Below are positions 1 through 9,396 of a stretch of 64,000 nucleotides of DNA, one piece after another. The DNA comes from Alternaria dauci (taxonomy: Eukaryota; Ascomycota; Dothideomycetes; Pleosporales; Pleosporaceae). The stretch covers positions 1,116,001 to 1,180,000 of the forward strand of contig NC_091273.1 of the NCBI RefSeq assembly GCF_042100115.1. Reading direction: 5' to 3'. A program made the position numbers and the translations under genes. How positions within the stretch are numbered: the first letter of the stretch is position 1; each line of letters opens with the position of its first letter. The notes under the pieces are model-generated. The model was not told where the DNA came from and made no database searches. It worked only from the letters and a program-made list of their open reading frames with translations.

Positions 1-1347
1 ACAAGATTGGCCTTCGGTGGGTTCATGTCACAGATGCATGCAAACATCTTCCGAACGCAGTTGGATCTTTCCAGATATACAAGCCTTGTTAAAGAATGGT
101 GTGGACCTTCATCTGAAAAAGGCTTAGCTAAGGTTAAGTTAGACCAGCTCGGAGAAGTGCAGGCGAAGGCGTTTAATAATTTCAGCAACTGATGGGGTCG
201 CGTATTGGCTGTGGAAAGATACAGTGTTACCACATGAAGCCCTTGTAACACGGCTACTAGCATTTCTGTAGACAATCTGAAAGCATCTCGTCTTAGAAGC
301 TGCAAATTCCGAGGAGTCTGGCAAGAGCATAGCGTAGTGACGTGTTGGATCAGTTAGCTGCGTGAGACAGTAAGCTGCTCAAGCTCAAACCGACTCACGA
401 TCACTTAGCAATACTATCATTTATGTTTCTACTATTCTCAAATAACTTATACCACGTCTACTCCAACGTTTACCGCACCGCAGCCTTGCTTAACAAATCC
501 GCTCGCGGCTCTCTAGACTTCTGCACAAAGCTTATACTAACAAGCACCCAAATAGAAACCAACCCCAAGAGATCAGCGCCAAGAATGAAAGGCTGGGAAG
601 GAGAGGAGGAGACAGGGGAGAATATGAGGATGTGGCCGTTGAGCTCAACCTCCCGGGAAATCAGTGTAACCTTGGAACAATTGGAGTGAACCGGCATAGG
701 TACCTAGGCAGTGTGGTGTGTCCACGAACTTCGCTTCAGTCGACCAGGCTAGCCGCCAAGTTGTCGCGTAAGGCCATCGGTTCCAAAGCAACAGAGCGAT
801 TTCCAAGTTTGCGTGGTTTTTCGTGCGTCATCTTGTGCCACGACCAGCTTTCATCATGCACGTCCTGGTACTGCGTTCCAAGTAGAACCGAACACTCAAA
901 GATGGCATTGACGCCGCAGTAGCGTGCCTTAACGCAAATACATACATCGAGATGACGACCTAGGGTCTGAGATTTCGACACCGTGTAGAGCCTACTCATA
1001 ATGGTCTTTTAGAGAACAGATTCATTCACAACGAACATATAACTCAATGTCAGTGCTTGGAATCGCAGAGGTTAGAACGTTATAACCGTCAAAAGCAATT
1101 TCAGTTTCGGTAGCAGCTCGGGTGGCGCCATCGCGCCGCTCCGAATGCTCTTCGATTCCAAAAAGAAAGCATCATGCAAGCTTGCACGGTTACGACTCAC
1201 ACAACGGTATCATTCTGTCAGAGTACAGACATGCCGCATGTGGAGCTGGGGAAATATGAAGGAGGAAAACTATAAGAACCTCGCCGTAGCAGGCATCAAT
1301 CTTCATATTCACAACCTTCAGAGCCAAACAACTCCTCAGTGCACACC
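1..1347. other. Left-edge non-coding stretch with a possible gene tail
   Basis: No convincing gene is seen. Frame 2 is open from the left edge to a TAG at 125-127, and its end reads like one helix of an ankyrin repeat (QALLKNGVDLHLKK). This could be the last codons of a gene lying to the left, or chance. From about 130 to 1250 both strands hold only short, overlapping open frames without domain-like sequence. The right end serves as promoter of the WSC gene that follows. Confidence 0.4.
1271..1277 (+). promoter_or_regulatory. TATA-like box of the WSC gene
   Basis: TATAAGA lies 71 bases before the ATG at 1348, a usual spacing for a TATA-driven fungal gene. The match is by eye and no start site is known. 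Confidence 0.4.
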
Positions 1348-2074
1348 ATGAAAGCTTCAAGCGTCCTCGCTCTTGCCTTGAGTGCAAAGGCCTTTGCCTA
1401 CAACCCACAACAAGTACTCGGCTCGGTCGACGCCCTGGGAATCAACAAGTATCAGTGCAACAATGGTAAGCACTCTGAGTCCCAGCGGTATCTAGCAAAG
1501 CTGACGCAAAATGGGTGCGACGCCCTCTGTCGTTTGTGATGATGCATCGTCAGCCAAACACAACTGCTCATGCACCTGTACCAACGGCGTCACCTTTGAG
1601 CAACCTCTCGACCCTTTCTCTTCTCCAACCAACGGACCTGACGACAACGACGCCTGCTAGACAGACAAGACGCACTGTTTCGAGCGCGAGCAGCAATTGA
1701 TGACGGAGAAGGCGGCACTCGAGAAAGGACAACAAGACCTCGCCGCAAGCGTGCAGGCACTCAACGATCAATTCAGTACCTATCAGAACAAACCTGCATA
1801 CCACTACATTGGCTGCTTCGTCGACGGCGCAAAGCGCGTGCTACCAAAGATGGAAACATCAGCGGTAATGACACTCAAGCTGTGCGATAGCTTGTGTAAG
1901 GGTTACTCGTTTTTTGGCCTTCAGAACGGCAGGGAGTGCTTTTGTGGAAACAAGTTTGAGAACCCAACTAACCACGTTGACGACAAGGACTGTTACATGG
2001 CATGCTCAGGTGATAAGGATACCAAGTGTGGAGCGGGATATAGGCACCAGATGTACGCTAGGACAGATGTATAG
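1348..2074 (+). CDS. WSC-domain secreted protein, possibly a pseudogene
   Basis: The ATG at 1348 opens a signal peptide (MKASSVLALALSAKAFA). The last 91 codons form a clear WSC domain, with YIGCFVDG at its start, ECFCGNK in the middle and CYMACSGD near the end. WSC domains are Cys-rich carbohydrate-binding modules of secreted or wall-anchored proteins. Between them lies a Cys-rich linker (VVCDDASSAK, then NCSCTCTNGVTF) and a coiled-coil-like stretch. The first intron donor is GTAAG at 1466. No acceptor gives the linker frame without losing residues: the usable one at 1553 drops about ten. The linker frame then meets a TAG at 1658-1660. A 72-nt intron 1589-1660 (GTCACC...TAG) would remove the stop and keep frame, but would delete coding-like sequence and has a poor donor. 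The gene is therefore either spliced unusually or degraded. The WSC assignment is firm; integrity is not. Confidence 0.6.
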
Positions 2075-3706
2075 TCCAGGGACATTTAGTGGTTTTCTTC
2101 TAGTGTTCTTGCGTACTGTGCTAGCGCGTAGGAGAATTCGTAGGTGCTCCTCTACTGCTAGGCTAATCAGCCAGTGGCAATAATACAGAACACCGTTATC
2201 CTTTTTCCAAAACAACTTCCGCGGTGATTCTCTGATAACTCCTTGTGACTCGTTCTTTGTAGCCACATCTTAGATGCCAGTTCAGGTAACGGGATGCTCT
2301 GGTCCTGGTGACAGCCGAGATGTACAAAAAATCAAAAACATACAACAGCGGGGATTCGCTTGTGGTCACCCACCTAACTACTAATCCGCCGGTACACTGC
2401 TTGTATATGGCTGAGCGGACGGGAAGCCTAATTTTCAGTGTCCTATAATCGTATGTGCTGGATTGAAGTGTTGTTGTCATTATATACCAAATGGTGACCG
2501 CCGCTTGTGGAATGGGTTTGAGATGCGTAACTTCATCATGTTTAGCATACATCCATCACCTTAGCACTGATACTGACCGCTGGCTGCAAATATACTAACA
2601 AGCTCACCAGGTGACGAATTTCTGTATCCAGGAGCGTGTCTGTCGTAAGACCTTGGCTCGACACAATATGTTACGTGCTTCGGATGTTGAAGGGGTACCG
2701 AACAACAATCAAGCATATAACACTAAAGTGTCGCGTGTTCCTGGAACAAAGCGATGGTGTACATTCGACATGATTCTGACTGCTAGCCTATGCGTGTTTG
2801 GTTTTTACGAGTGCGCAAGCGAGATTGGTCAAGAGGCTTGGAGTCGGCGTCGTAGTCAGACTTGAATTATCGAATATGAGTGACGCTTGTGCAGCGTAAA
2901 TTATGGTGGTAAAGTTAATGCAAACAGTACACAGACGAGGGCGAGAAAGCATGTGGGGAAGAGGCATAAATAGCGACGCCGTCGCGAAATGAAGCCCGAA
3001 GGGCATCCACATGTAGCAGCTCACACCCAATTCGGCACTCGATAGCGTCCCCAATGTGCGAGGACAGCGGCGTGATTGGACTGTGCCTGTCGTCGACCTT
3101 GGGCGGTGGGACGGTACGCTAGTCAGCTGCACCCAATTTTCAGGGTCTCGTTAGAGTCTTGCCCGGCGTCCATCAGGGATCATGGCGGCTGGAGACTGCG
3201 AGGCGAGCGAAAGGGCCGGGGATGGCGATGGCGGTTTTGATGAGCAGGGACATGTCAAATGCCCGGCTGTGTGTAGCAAACAAAGTCTTGTTTGTCGTGC
3301 TGGGTGCGGCGCCTGTTATCGCGCGCGGTCGCGACTGCCCCAGATGTTGGATAGCGGCAATCTCGGCGGCAGGTACCAACGTCGCGGCCCCTCCCTCTCG
3401 AGTCGCAGAACAGCAGCATCGTGAGCCTTCTCGTGCACCGCTCCGACGGTCGCCGCGCCAACTCGCACCATCTCGCACGCAGTCTGTCGCTCCCACCTGT
3501 CGCTGGGCAGTTTGACCGTCGCTGGCCAGTCACGGCGCGCACAAAGTCAGTTTGCGGCGGCTGAAACGCTGCAAGGTCCGTTGTGCGTCCAGCGCCCAGC
3601 ACAACACGAGCACCGCGCTATTCCCCTGCGCTGCTTAGCCTCGGCCTCTCCAGTCCAGTCCATAGTCGTGAGCGCAGACTATTATGTATACTCGCAGACC
3701 GCCGCC
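2075..3706. other. Intergenic region, no gene seen
   Basis: The stretch holds only short open frames that shadow each other on both strands. The part from about 3150 to 3706 is GC-rich and is probably the promoter and 5' leader of the Ser/Pro-rich protein gene. It contains several out-of-frame ATGs, for example at 3182, that could act as upstream ORFs. Confidence 0.5.
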
Positions 3707-4912
3707 ATGACTGCCGCAAATCTCTCCTCGCCGCCTCGTGTGAATGAAGATCTGCACCACGACCATCTTGTCCAACTCCCCAAGTCCAAGTCCGCGGTGA
3801 GCCCGATACCGCGTCAAGGCCCGAACCAGACACCGGCTCCTACCAAGGCGCTTGTACAAGACACACCACGCTCCAGCTCCAGCTCCAGCTTCAGCTCCAC
3901 CCAAAGCCAGCCCTCTGCCGACGCCATGGGAGAAAGCAGCACCCTCGCCCGCCAGCTCAGCAACACCGACGACGACAGCATGGCCTCGCGCAGGCCCTCT
4001 ACGCCACGCTCGCAGACGCACACCCAGCCCGACACTCTCACCTCCCTCCCCACTCGCCCACGCAACCGCTCGCCCTACTCTCGCTCTCATGTTCGCTCCC
4101 AGAGCGGCTCAGCGTTGCCGAGCGCGCCGCCCATGACACGGGCCCATTCGTTGCCTACCGTCATGCAGCCGTCTGGCAACCTCAGGCTCTCGCCGACCCC
4201 GATGGAGCTTGCCCGCCCAGCTTCTCCTCTGCGCTCGCCCAAGCGAACTCGCAGCCCACGAGCACTGGAGCCACGGCCGCACACAGTAGTAGGAGCTCCA
4301 GAGCGTTACGGCTCGGGTATCCGTCCGGCCTCTATCGGCTCCTTCGAGGGCGCTCCGAGTGTGTGTGACATCTCAGAAGACGCCGAGTTGGAACTCACGC
4401 CACGCGTTGGCACCACCGTGTCGAGTCTATACAGCAGCACAGGCTCCCTCTCAAGGCGGCGTCGGCCAGCTTCACCGCTCTACCAAGTCTCGGTCCCCTT
4501 TGGCGCACCACCTACCAGCACCCCATCTGCCAGCACTCCAACGTCAACTGCCTCCTCGCCGCTCCTCGCACCATCCAGGTTCAACGAGAACTACCCCATG
4601 TCCCATGCCTCATCGTCTGTGCCCTCTACACCAACCTCGATGCGCTCCCGCAGTCCTTCCATCTCGTCTCTCGAAACCATCGAAGATAGTCCAGACGCAG
4701 AAGAAGAGGCCATAGAGGCTGACCGCATACGCCGACTCAAGGCAGCCGCTGATCGCGAGGATGGTGGAGATGCCAGAAGATCCAGCTTGGACGTGCCCGA
4801 AGGTCGTGGACGTAGTCTGGGCTTCGGCAAGCGAGACTCAAGGAAGAGGTGGAGTGTCTGTGGAGCGGAGCGACGTGGTGATCTGGACTTGGAGACTATA
4901 TGGGAAGACTGA
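3707..4912 (+). CDS. Ser/Pro-rich disordered protein, fungal conserved hypothetical
   Basis: This is a single-exon frame of 401 residues. The frame is open further up, to 3512, but the first in-frame ATG is at 3707. Most of the protein is low-complexity Ser, Pro, Thr and Arg with many SPxR and RSxS sites that look like kinase targets, and it has no membrane segment. A run of serines near residue 50 comes from a CTCCAG-type repeat at about 3869-3897. The C-terminal 100 residues are less repetitive: an acidic helix-like part (IEDSPDAEEEAIEADRIRRL) and a basic end with RKRWSVCGAERRGDLDLE. I believe this tail is the conserved part in ascomycete homologues, but I have no name or function for it. 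A regulatory or scaffold role under phosphorylation control is only a guess. Confidence 0.75.
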   Translation: MTAANLSSPPRVNEDLHHDHLVQLPKSKSAVSPIPRQGPNQTPAPTKALVQDTPRSSSSSSFSSTQSQPSADAMGESSTLARQLSNTDDDSMASRRPSTPRSQTHTQPDTLTSLPTRPRNRSPYSRSHVRSQSGSALPSAPPMTRAHSLPTVMQPSGNLRLSPTPMELARPASPLRSPKRTRSPRALEPRPHTVVGAPERYGSGIRPASIGSFEGAPSVCDISEDAELELTPRVGTTVSSLYSSTGSLSRRRRPASPLYQVSVPFGAPPTSTPSASTPTSTASSPLLAPSRFNENYPMSHASSSVPSTPTSMRSRSPSISSLETIEDSPDAEEEAIEADRIRRLKAAADREDGGDARRSSLDVPEGRGRSLGFGKRDSRKRWSVCGAERRGDLDLETIWED

Positions 4913-5502
4913 TTCTCAACGCTGATCTGTCAGCATGACTGCATCTTCCAAGTTGGCAGCTCTGAGCGTCCGGAGTTTTTTGGAGTTAATTCTTGGCGAA
5001 TGGTTCGTCCTGCGCTTTTTTTTTCTCCTTTTCACGTTATGATCGTCACCCAACGCGGCTCAGACCAGCGTTCGTGGATGGAACGAGGATGCGCTCTTGT
5101 TTTACGCATATGGTATGATACATTCCCACGATACGACACGACATGTCGTCACAGCATGATACCCTCCTTAGGAGCTCTTTAGGTTTTGAGGCTGTCCTAC
5201 AGTCCGATAGCATTTAGTAGCCTGCAATACAATACCAATGGATTTGAAATCATCGCGCCCTCTACTGTTGACCCATTACCTACAGAAACACGAGAAACTA
5301 GTGTCTAGTTTTGCCTACTACTGCCGTTTTGGGAAATCCGAACAGTCGGCCAATGACATCACACTAAGACCTGGAGCTTGAGGCCTCCTAGTGGGGTTGG
5401 ACGCGACTGCCCCTCGACGCGAACGACATATATATATCAGGCGTCTCGTCATCTCCATTCACACTCAATCACTTTGAACACTCCAACGATAAGACTGCCA
5501 TC
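4913..5502. other. Intergenic region and oxidoreductase promoter
   Basis: No coding sequence is seen. The right end contains the TATA box and the C/A-rich leader of the oxidoreductase gene. Confidence 0.5.
5428..5438 (+). promoter_or_regulatory. TATA box of the Gfo/Idh oxidoreductase gene
   Basis: An alternating AT run (ATATATATATA) sits 64 bases before the ATG at 5503 and is followed by a CA/TC-rich leader, the usual layout of a strong fungal core promoter. Confidence 0.5.
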
Positions 5503-6498
5503 ATGATCAATCTTGCCATCATCGGAACCAACTGGATCACCCATTCTTTTGTTGAAGCCGCGCACGCGACTGGGAAATACAACCTGTCCGCGGTCTATTC
5601 ACGAAAGGAAGAGACCGCGAAAGAGTTTGCATCCAAATATGAGGGCAAGCAGATCACCATATACACCGACCTCGATGCCCTAGCACAAGACAAGATCGAC
5701 ACAGTCTACATCGCCAGCCCCAACATCCTACACTACGAGCAAGCCAAACTGTTCCTGAATGCAGGCAAGAATGTCATCTTGGAGAAGCCCGCTTGCAGCA
5801 CAGTCGACGAGTTGGATCATCTGTTCAAGCTAGCCAAAGAGAACAAGGTCGTTCTTGTTGAGGCGTTCCGCCACATCCAAGAAGCAAATTTCAAGCTCCT
5901 CAAGGAGAAGATCTCCGACCTTGGTCCCCTGTACGGCGCCTCCATCACCTTTGCGCAGTACTCTTCACGCTACGAGAAGGTCCTGCAAGGCGAAGTACCA
6001 AACATCTTCAACCTTGAGATGGGCGGTGGCGCTCTCGTCGACCTGGGGGTGTACTGCGTGGCTGCAGCCGTCGATCTCTTTGGCGCACCCACCTCTTCGC
6101 AATACTATCCTGTCAAGATCGCAACAGGAGCTGATGGTGCCGGTCGCTTGATTCTCCACTATCCCACCTTTACTGTACATCTCTGCCATTCCAAGATCTA
6201 CAACTCTGATGCCCCATCCGAGATCTACGGCGAGAAGGGCACCCTGATTGTACCGACCATTACCGACATCAACAAGATCACTTTCTGGGACCCCAAGAAG
6301 AAGACACGCGAGGACGTGCAGGGAGTTAAGACGCCTGAGAAGCTGAACCTGATTGAAGAGGCAAGAGAGTTTGCTAGATGCATTCAAGAAAAGGACGGAG
6401 CTGCGCTAGGGAGACTGGAGCAGCATAGCAGGGATACATTGGCGATTATGCAGAAGGTCAGGCACGACAATGGCCTGGTCTTTCCGGGAGGAAAGTGA
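5503..6498 (+). CDS. Gfo/Idh/MocA family NAD(P)-dependent oxidoreductase
   Basis: This is an intact single-exon protein of 331 residues, normal for the family. The N-terminal Rossmann fold starts with LAIIGTNWI (residues 4-12). The family's EKP signature is at residues 94-96 and its Lys is the usual catalytic residue; ASPN at 71-74 lines the cofactor site. GGGALVDLGVY at 174-184 is the conserved start of the C-terminal sheet domain. These enzymes oxidise or reduce sugars, inositols or related alcohols with NAD(P), in the cytosol. The substrate cannot be read from sequence. The short GTNW start resembles bacterial YulF/YvaA-type members as I recall them. With the lack of introns, this allows old bacterial transfer, although intronless fungal members of this family are common. 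The start is fixed by the TATA box 64 bases upstream. Confidence 0.9.
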   Translation: MINLAIIGTNWITHSFVEAAHATGKYNLSAVYSRKEETAKEFASKYEGKQITIYTDLDALAQDKIDTVYIASPNILHYEQAKLFLNAGKNVILEKPACSTVDELDHLFKLAKENKVVLVEAFRHIQEANFKLLKEKISDLGPLYGASITFAQYSSRYEKVLQGEVPNIFNLEMGGGALVDLGVYCVAAAVDLFGAPTSSQYYPVKIATGADGAGRLILHYPTFTVHLCHSKIYNSDAPSEIYGEKGTLIVPTITDINKITFWDPKKKTREDVQGVKTPEKLNLIEEAREFARCIQEKDGAALGRLEQHSRDTLAIMQKVRHDNGLVFPGGK

Positions 6499-6841
6499 AC
6501 GCTTGGCTTTGTAGCTGAAACAATCTTCATCCGACGATGCTGTTATTACCAAGTCATTCTATTGTAGGCTGCATACTTCCGTCGGTTAACATTACCCAAA
6601 CTGTGCGATACCAAGCAATACGTCAAATCCAAGAGGGTGTTAGCGCTGCAGATCGCATCCTTCTACACTACAGGGCGGTTTATGGACGTAGGTAGCCTTT
6701 GGTAGTCACTCCGTGCATACCCGATCCAGTTGATCACGACATACGGCCATGTGAGTTGCGTCAAGGGAGCTCTGGCATTGTTTCGCGTAACTCGACTATG
6801 AACCCATTGTCCCAAGGCTCGTAGCAAACGCTACTCCTCCC

Positions 6842-6993
6842 AAGCCCTTTCAAAAAATAATCTCTCATGATAAGCTAGACTCTAGCAAGTCGCTCTTCTT
6901 CTCCCAAGAATTGAATGAAGCCCTTTCAACCCAAATCTCGTACAATGAGCTAAACCTTAGCAAGTCGCTCTCCGCCTCCAAAGAATCGAATCA
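6842..6993. repeat. Degenerate 76-bp tandem direct repeat, two copies
   Basis: The units are 6842-6917 and 6918-6993. Both begin AAGCCCTTTCAA, share TAGCAAGTCGCTCT in the middle and end with AAGAATYGAAT. They differ at scattered bases and by small indels, so the duplication is old. No open frame crosses it. Confidence 0.75.
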
Positions 6994-7316
6994 AGTCGTC
7001 TGTCCTCGTCCTACGATTCCTTCCAATCCGAAGTCGTGGTAAAGTATCGTATCGTACATGTCTGGGTATTCTGCTTTCCTCCTGCTCGACTCGACCAAAG
7101 GGCGTCGACGTCCATTTTCACTACTCCACTCAATGTGGTCATGACTTTGAGGGTAGTGGAGGTAGAGGTCGATTTGGTGGTGGGCCTGGGCATGGTGGGA
7201 GTGTTGTCCAGCCTTTTGATGGCATATTGTTGATTTGTGGTTGTAGTTGTGGTTGACTGAGGAGCATGTGGTATCTCAGTGTTTGAGATAGGGTGTGCCG
7301 CTGTATAGATGAAGCG

Positions 7317-7340
7317 GTGTGTGTGTGTGTGTGTGTGTGT
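7317..7340. repeat. (GT)12 microsatellite
   Basis: Twelve uninterrupted GT units lie in non-coding sequence. Confidence 0.9.
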
Positions 7341-9338
7341 GGTAAGGTCGGTTTACAATACCAAGCAAAGTGAACTTTGTACAAAAGATGTTTGATTGGA
7401 TGAGCTGATGCAGGTGATGGAGTTGATGGTTGGATAGGGACTCTACACAAGGAGACGTACCCTCCATATATACATCCCACCCCTCCACTCACCCAACACC
7501 AATCAAGGGGTTAAACTCACCCCCTCCAAAAGAATAGTGGATAGTCACAATCAGCGAACGATGAGAAAAGCACCGTCGATCGTCCACGTCGATCAAGAGC
7601 AGTACTCCACCGTGGTTCAACAAAGCAATGCGTCCGCATTGGGACTGGCCCTACACTGCAAACGTTAGCCAGGTTCAGGGTGTCTGCTTCCGCGGAATCA
7701 AGACTACGCCTGCTCGGTACCTCACAAATGATGTGACGACAGGGAAACAAGGTTCAAGACCCTACTTCCCCCTCGGGGCGACTAGCGAGCTGCTTTTTTG
7801 TGAGCTAATAGTCTGGTAGAGGCGCAAAGTGGCGGCAGATGGCTAGGGACTTGCTTTTTCGTGTCTTGGCGCAAAATCGTCGAATGGACAAGGGAAAGAG
7901 ACGAGCGGGAAACGGAAATAACATGCGCAGTGTCGGTGCGAGAGTGTCTCGACTGGACTCTTACCACGTGCGTTTATGCTGTGTCGGTCGGTGGATGGCG
8001 TAGAGCGTGGAGAGCTGTCTGGTCACAACGAGACTGCATCTCAGCCTCCTCAGCGCCTTTTCCAAAAGGAACCGCAACACCCTTTCCAACGCAAAGGTGT
8101 TTCGATGAGCAAAACACAACAGCGGTCCAGATGGCCTTGTTACACAGGGCGTCTGGAGTGGGCGAGTGGCACGTTGTTGGTACCGAGCTGGACTCAACGG
8201 ACCTGTGGCATGTGCCTAAATCTCCGCCTCGATGCAAGATGCCAGCAAACGTCTCAGCTCATCTTCCTTCTTGATGATCAGGCCATCATCGATGACAGAC
8301 AAAGCTCGCTTCGCTTAGGTTCTTGTCGCGAAGCTCTCAGCTTTGCTCCCCTCCCTACATGCCGAACCTTCCTCAGGCAATGAGTCCCTGCGTCTGTTTG
8401 TGTGATTATCGTATCGTGTCCCCTCTCTCATCGGTGACCCCGAAATGTTGCTGTGTTAGTCGGCGTCCCTGGCGTATTACCCAGGCTGACCAGACCCGTT
8501 ACAATGGTATGCGTCGTTCGTGCTAGAGAGATTATGCAAGCAGCATACTGGTGGAAATCACACAAGCGTGCTTAGCACCCGTACCCTTCCTTAGTGCTGG
8601 TATTGGCCTCACGCGCCGCCTGAGCCGTTGAAAATGTGCGGATGAGAGTATAAACGTGGTGGAGCATGGTGGTTCCGTGATACCCAGGCTGAAAGAAACG
8701 AGGTGAGGCTTTATCGCAAGTGTACCAAAGACACGCGCCGGATCGGACCCCCTTGACCAATCAATCGTTTCCAGACTAGCAGGTTAGCTGAGGTCCGTCT
8801 CCCGCGGATCTGCCATTTCTGACATCTGACGTGCCCGCGCATGTCTTGCCTATGTTGGCGCATGTGAAGACTTGCCCATGTGCACTGGCCATGGGGGGTT
8901 GGTAATCGCCACTTGGGCCTCAAGATAGACTGTCAACCCTTATTAGTTCCAAGACTAGATGTAAGCGACCTCGATCCGCGGGGTATACGTGGGTCGCTTG
9001 TCACAGATGCTGCCGTTCGAAGCCCCCTTCGGTAGCGAATTGACGGTTGCGATGTAGTGGTTAAGAAGCCGATGGGCCGAAAGCCGATACTGCCGCGGCC
9101 GCCGATGATACGTAACCCAGAAAATTGGCAAGTTCGTCATATCGCGAGACAGCATTTCGTATCGAGGGGTTCTTCCACTATCCCTCCGAGGACCCTCACG
9201 CCACAGGCTCAGCATGATCAGAGACCAACAGATTCTCAGCCCGTCATCTACAGACGAATACAAGCCGCCTCCCCGTTAGCTCTACACCTTCTCCTGGTAA
9301 GAGCGGGCCTTGCGCTCCGCGTAGTGCCCGCCGCTCAT

Positions 9339-9396
9339 AGAAGTTGCGGTGGCTCATGTTGGAAGTTGCGGTGGCTTATGGTGGGAGTTGCCGTGA
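9339..9396. repeat. 22-bp minisatellite, about 2.6 copies
   Basis: Units at 9339-9360 and 9361-9382 share GAAGTTGCGGTGGCT followed by ATG-TG, with two or three changes. A third, partial unit (GGAGTTGCCGTGAG) follows. The repeat is non-coding. Confidence 0.7.

Noticed and set aside
7749..7790. tRNA-like T-loop (GGTTCAAGACC)
   Set aside because: The flanking bases do not form a five-pair T-stem, and no acceptor, D or anticodon arms are found.
7861..8383. Overlapping plus-strand frames of 135-137 residues
   Set aside because: Two frames over the same bases, one of them without an ATG start, with random composition and no splice signals.
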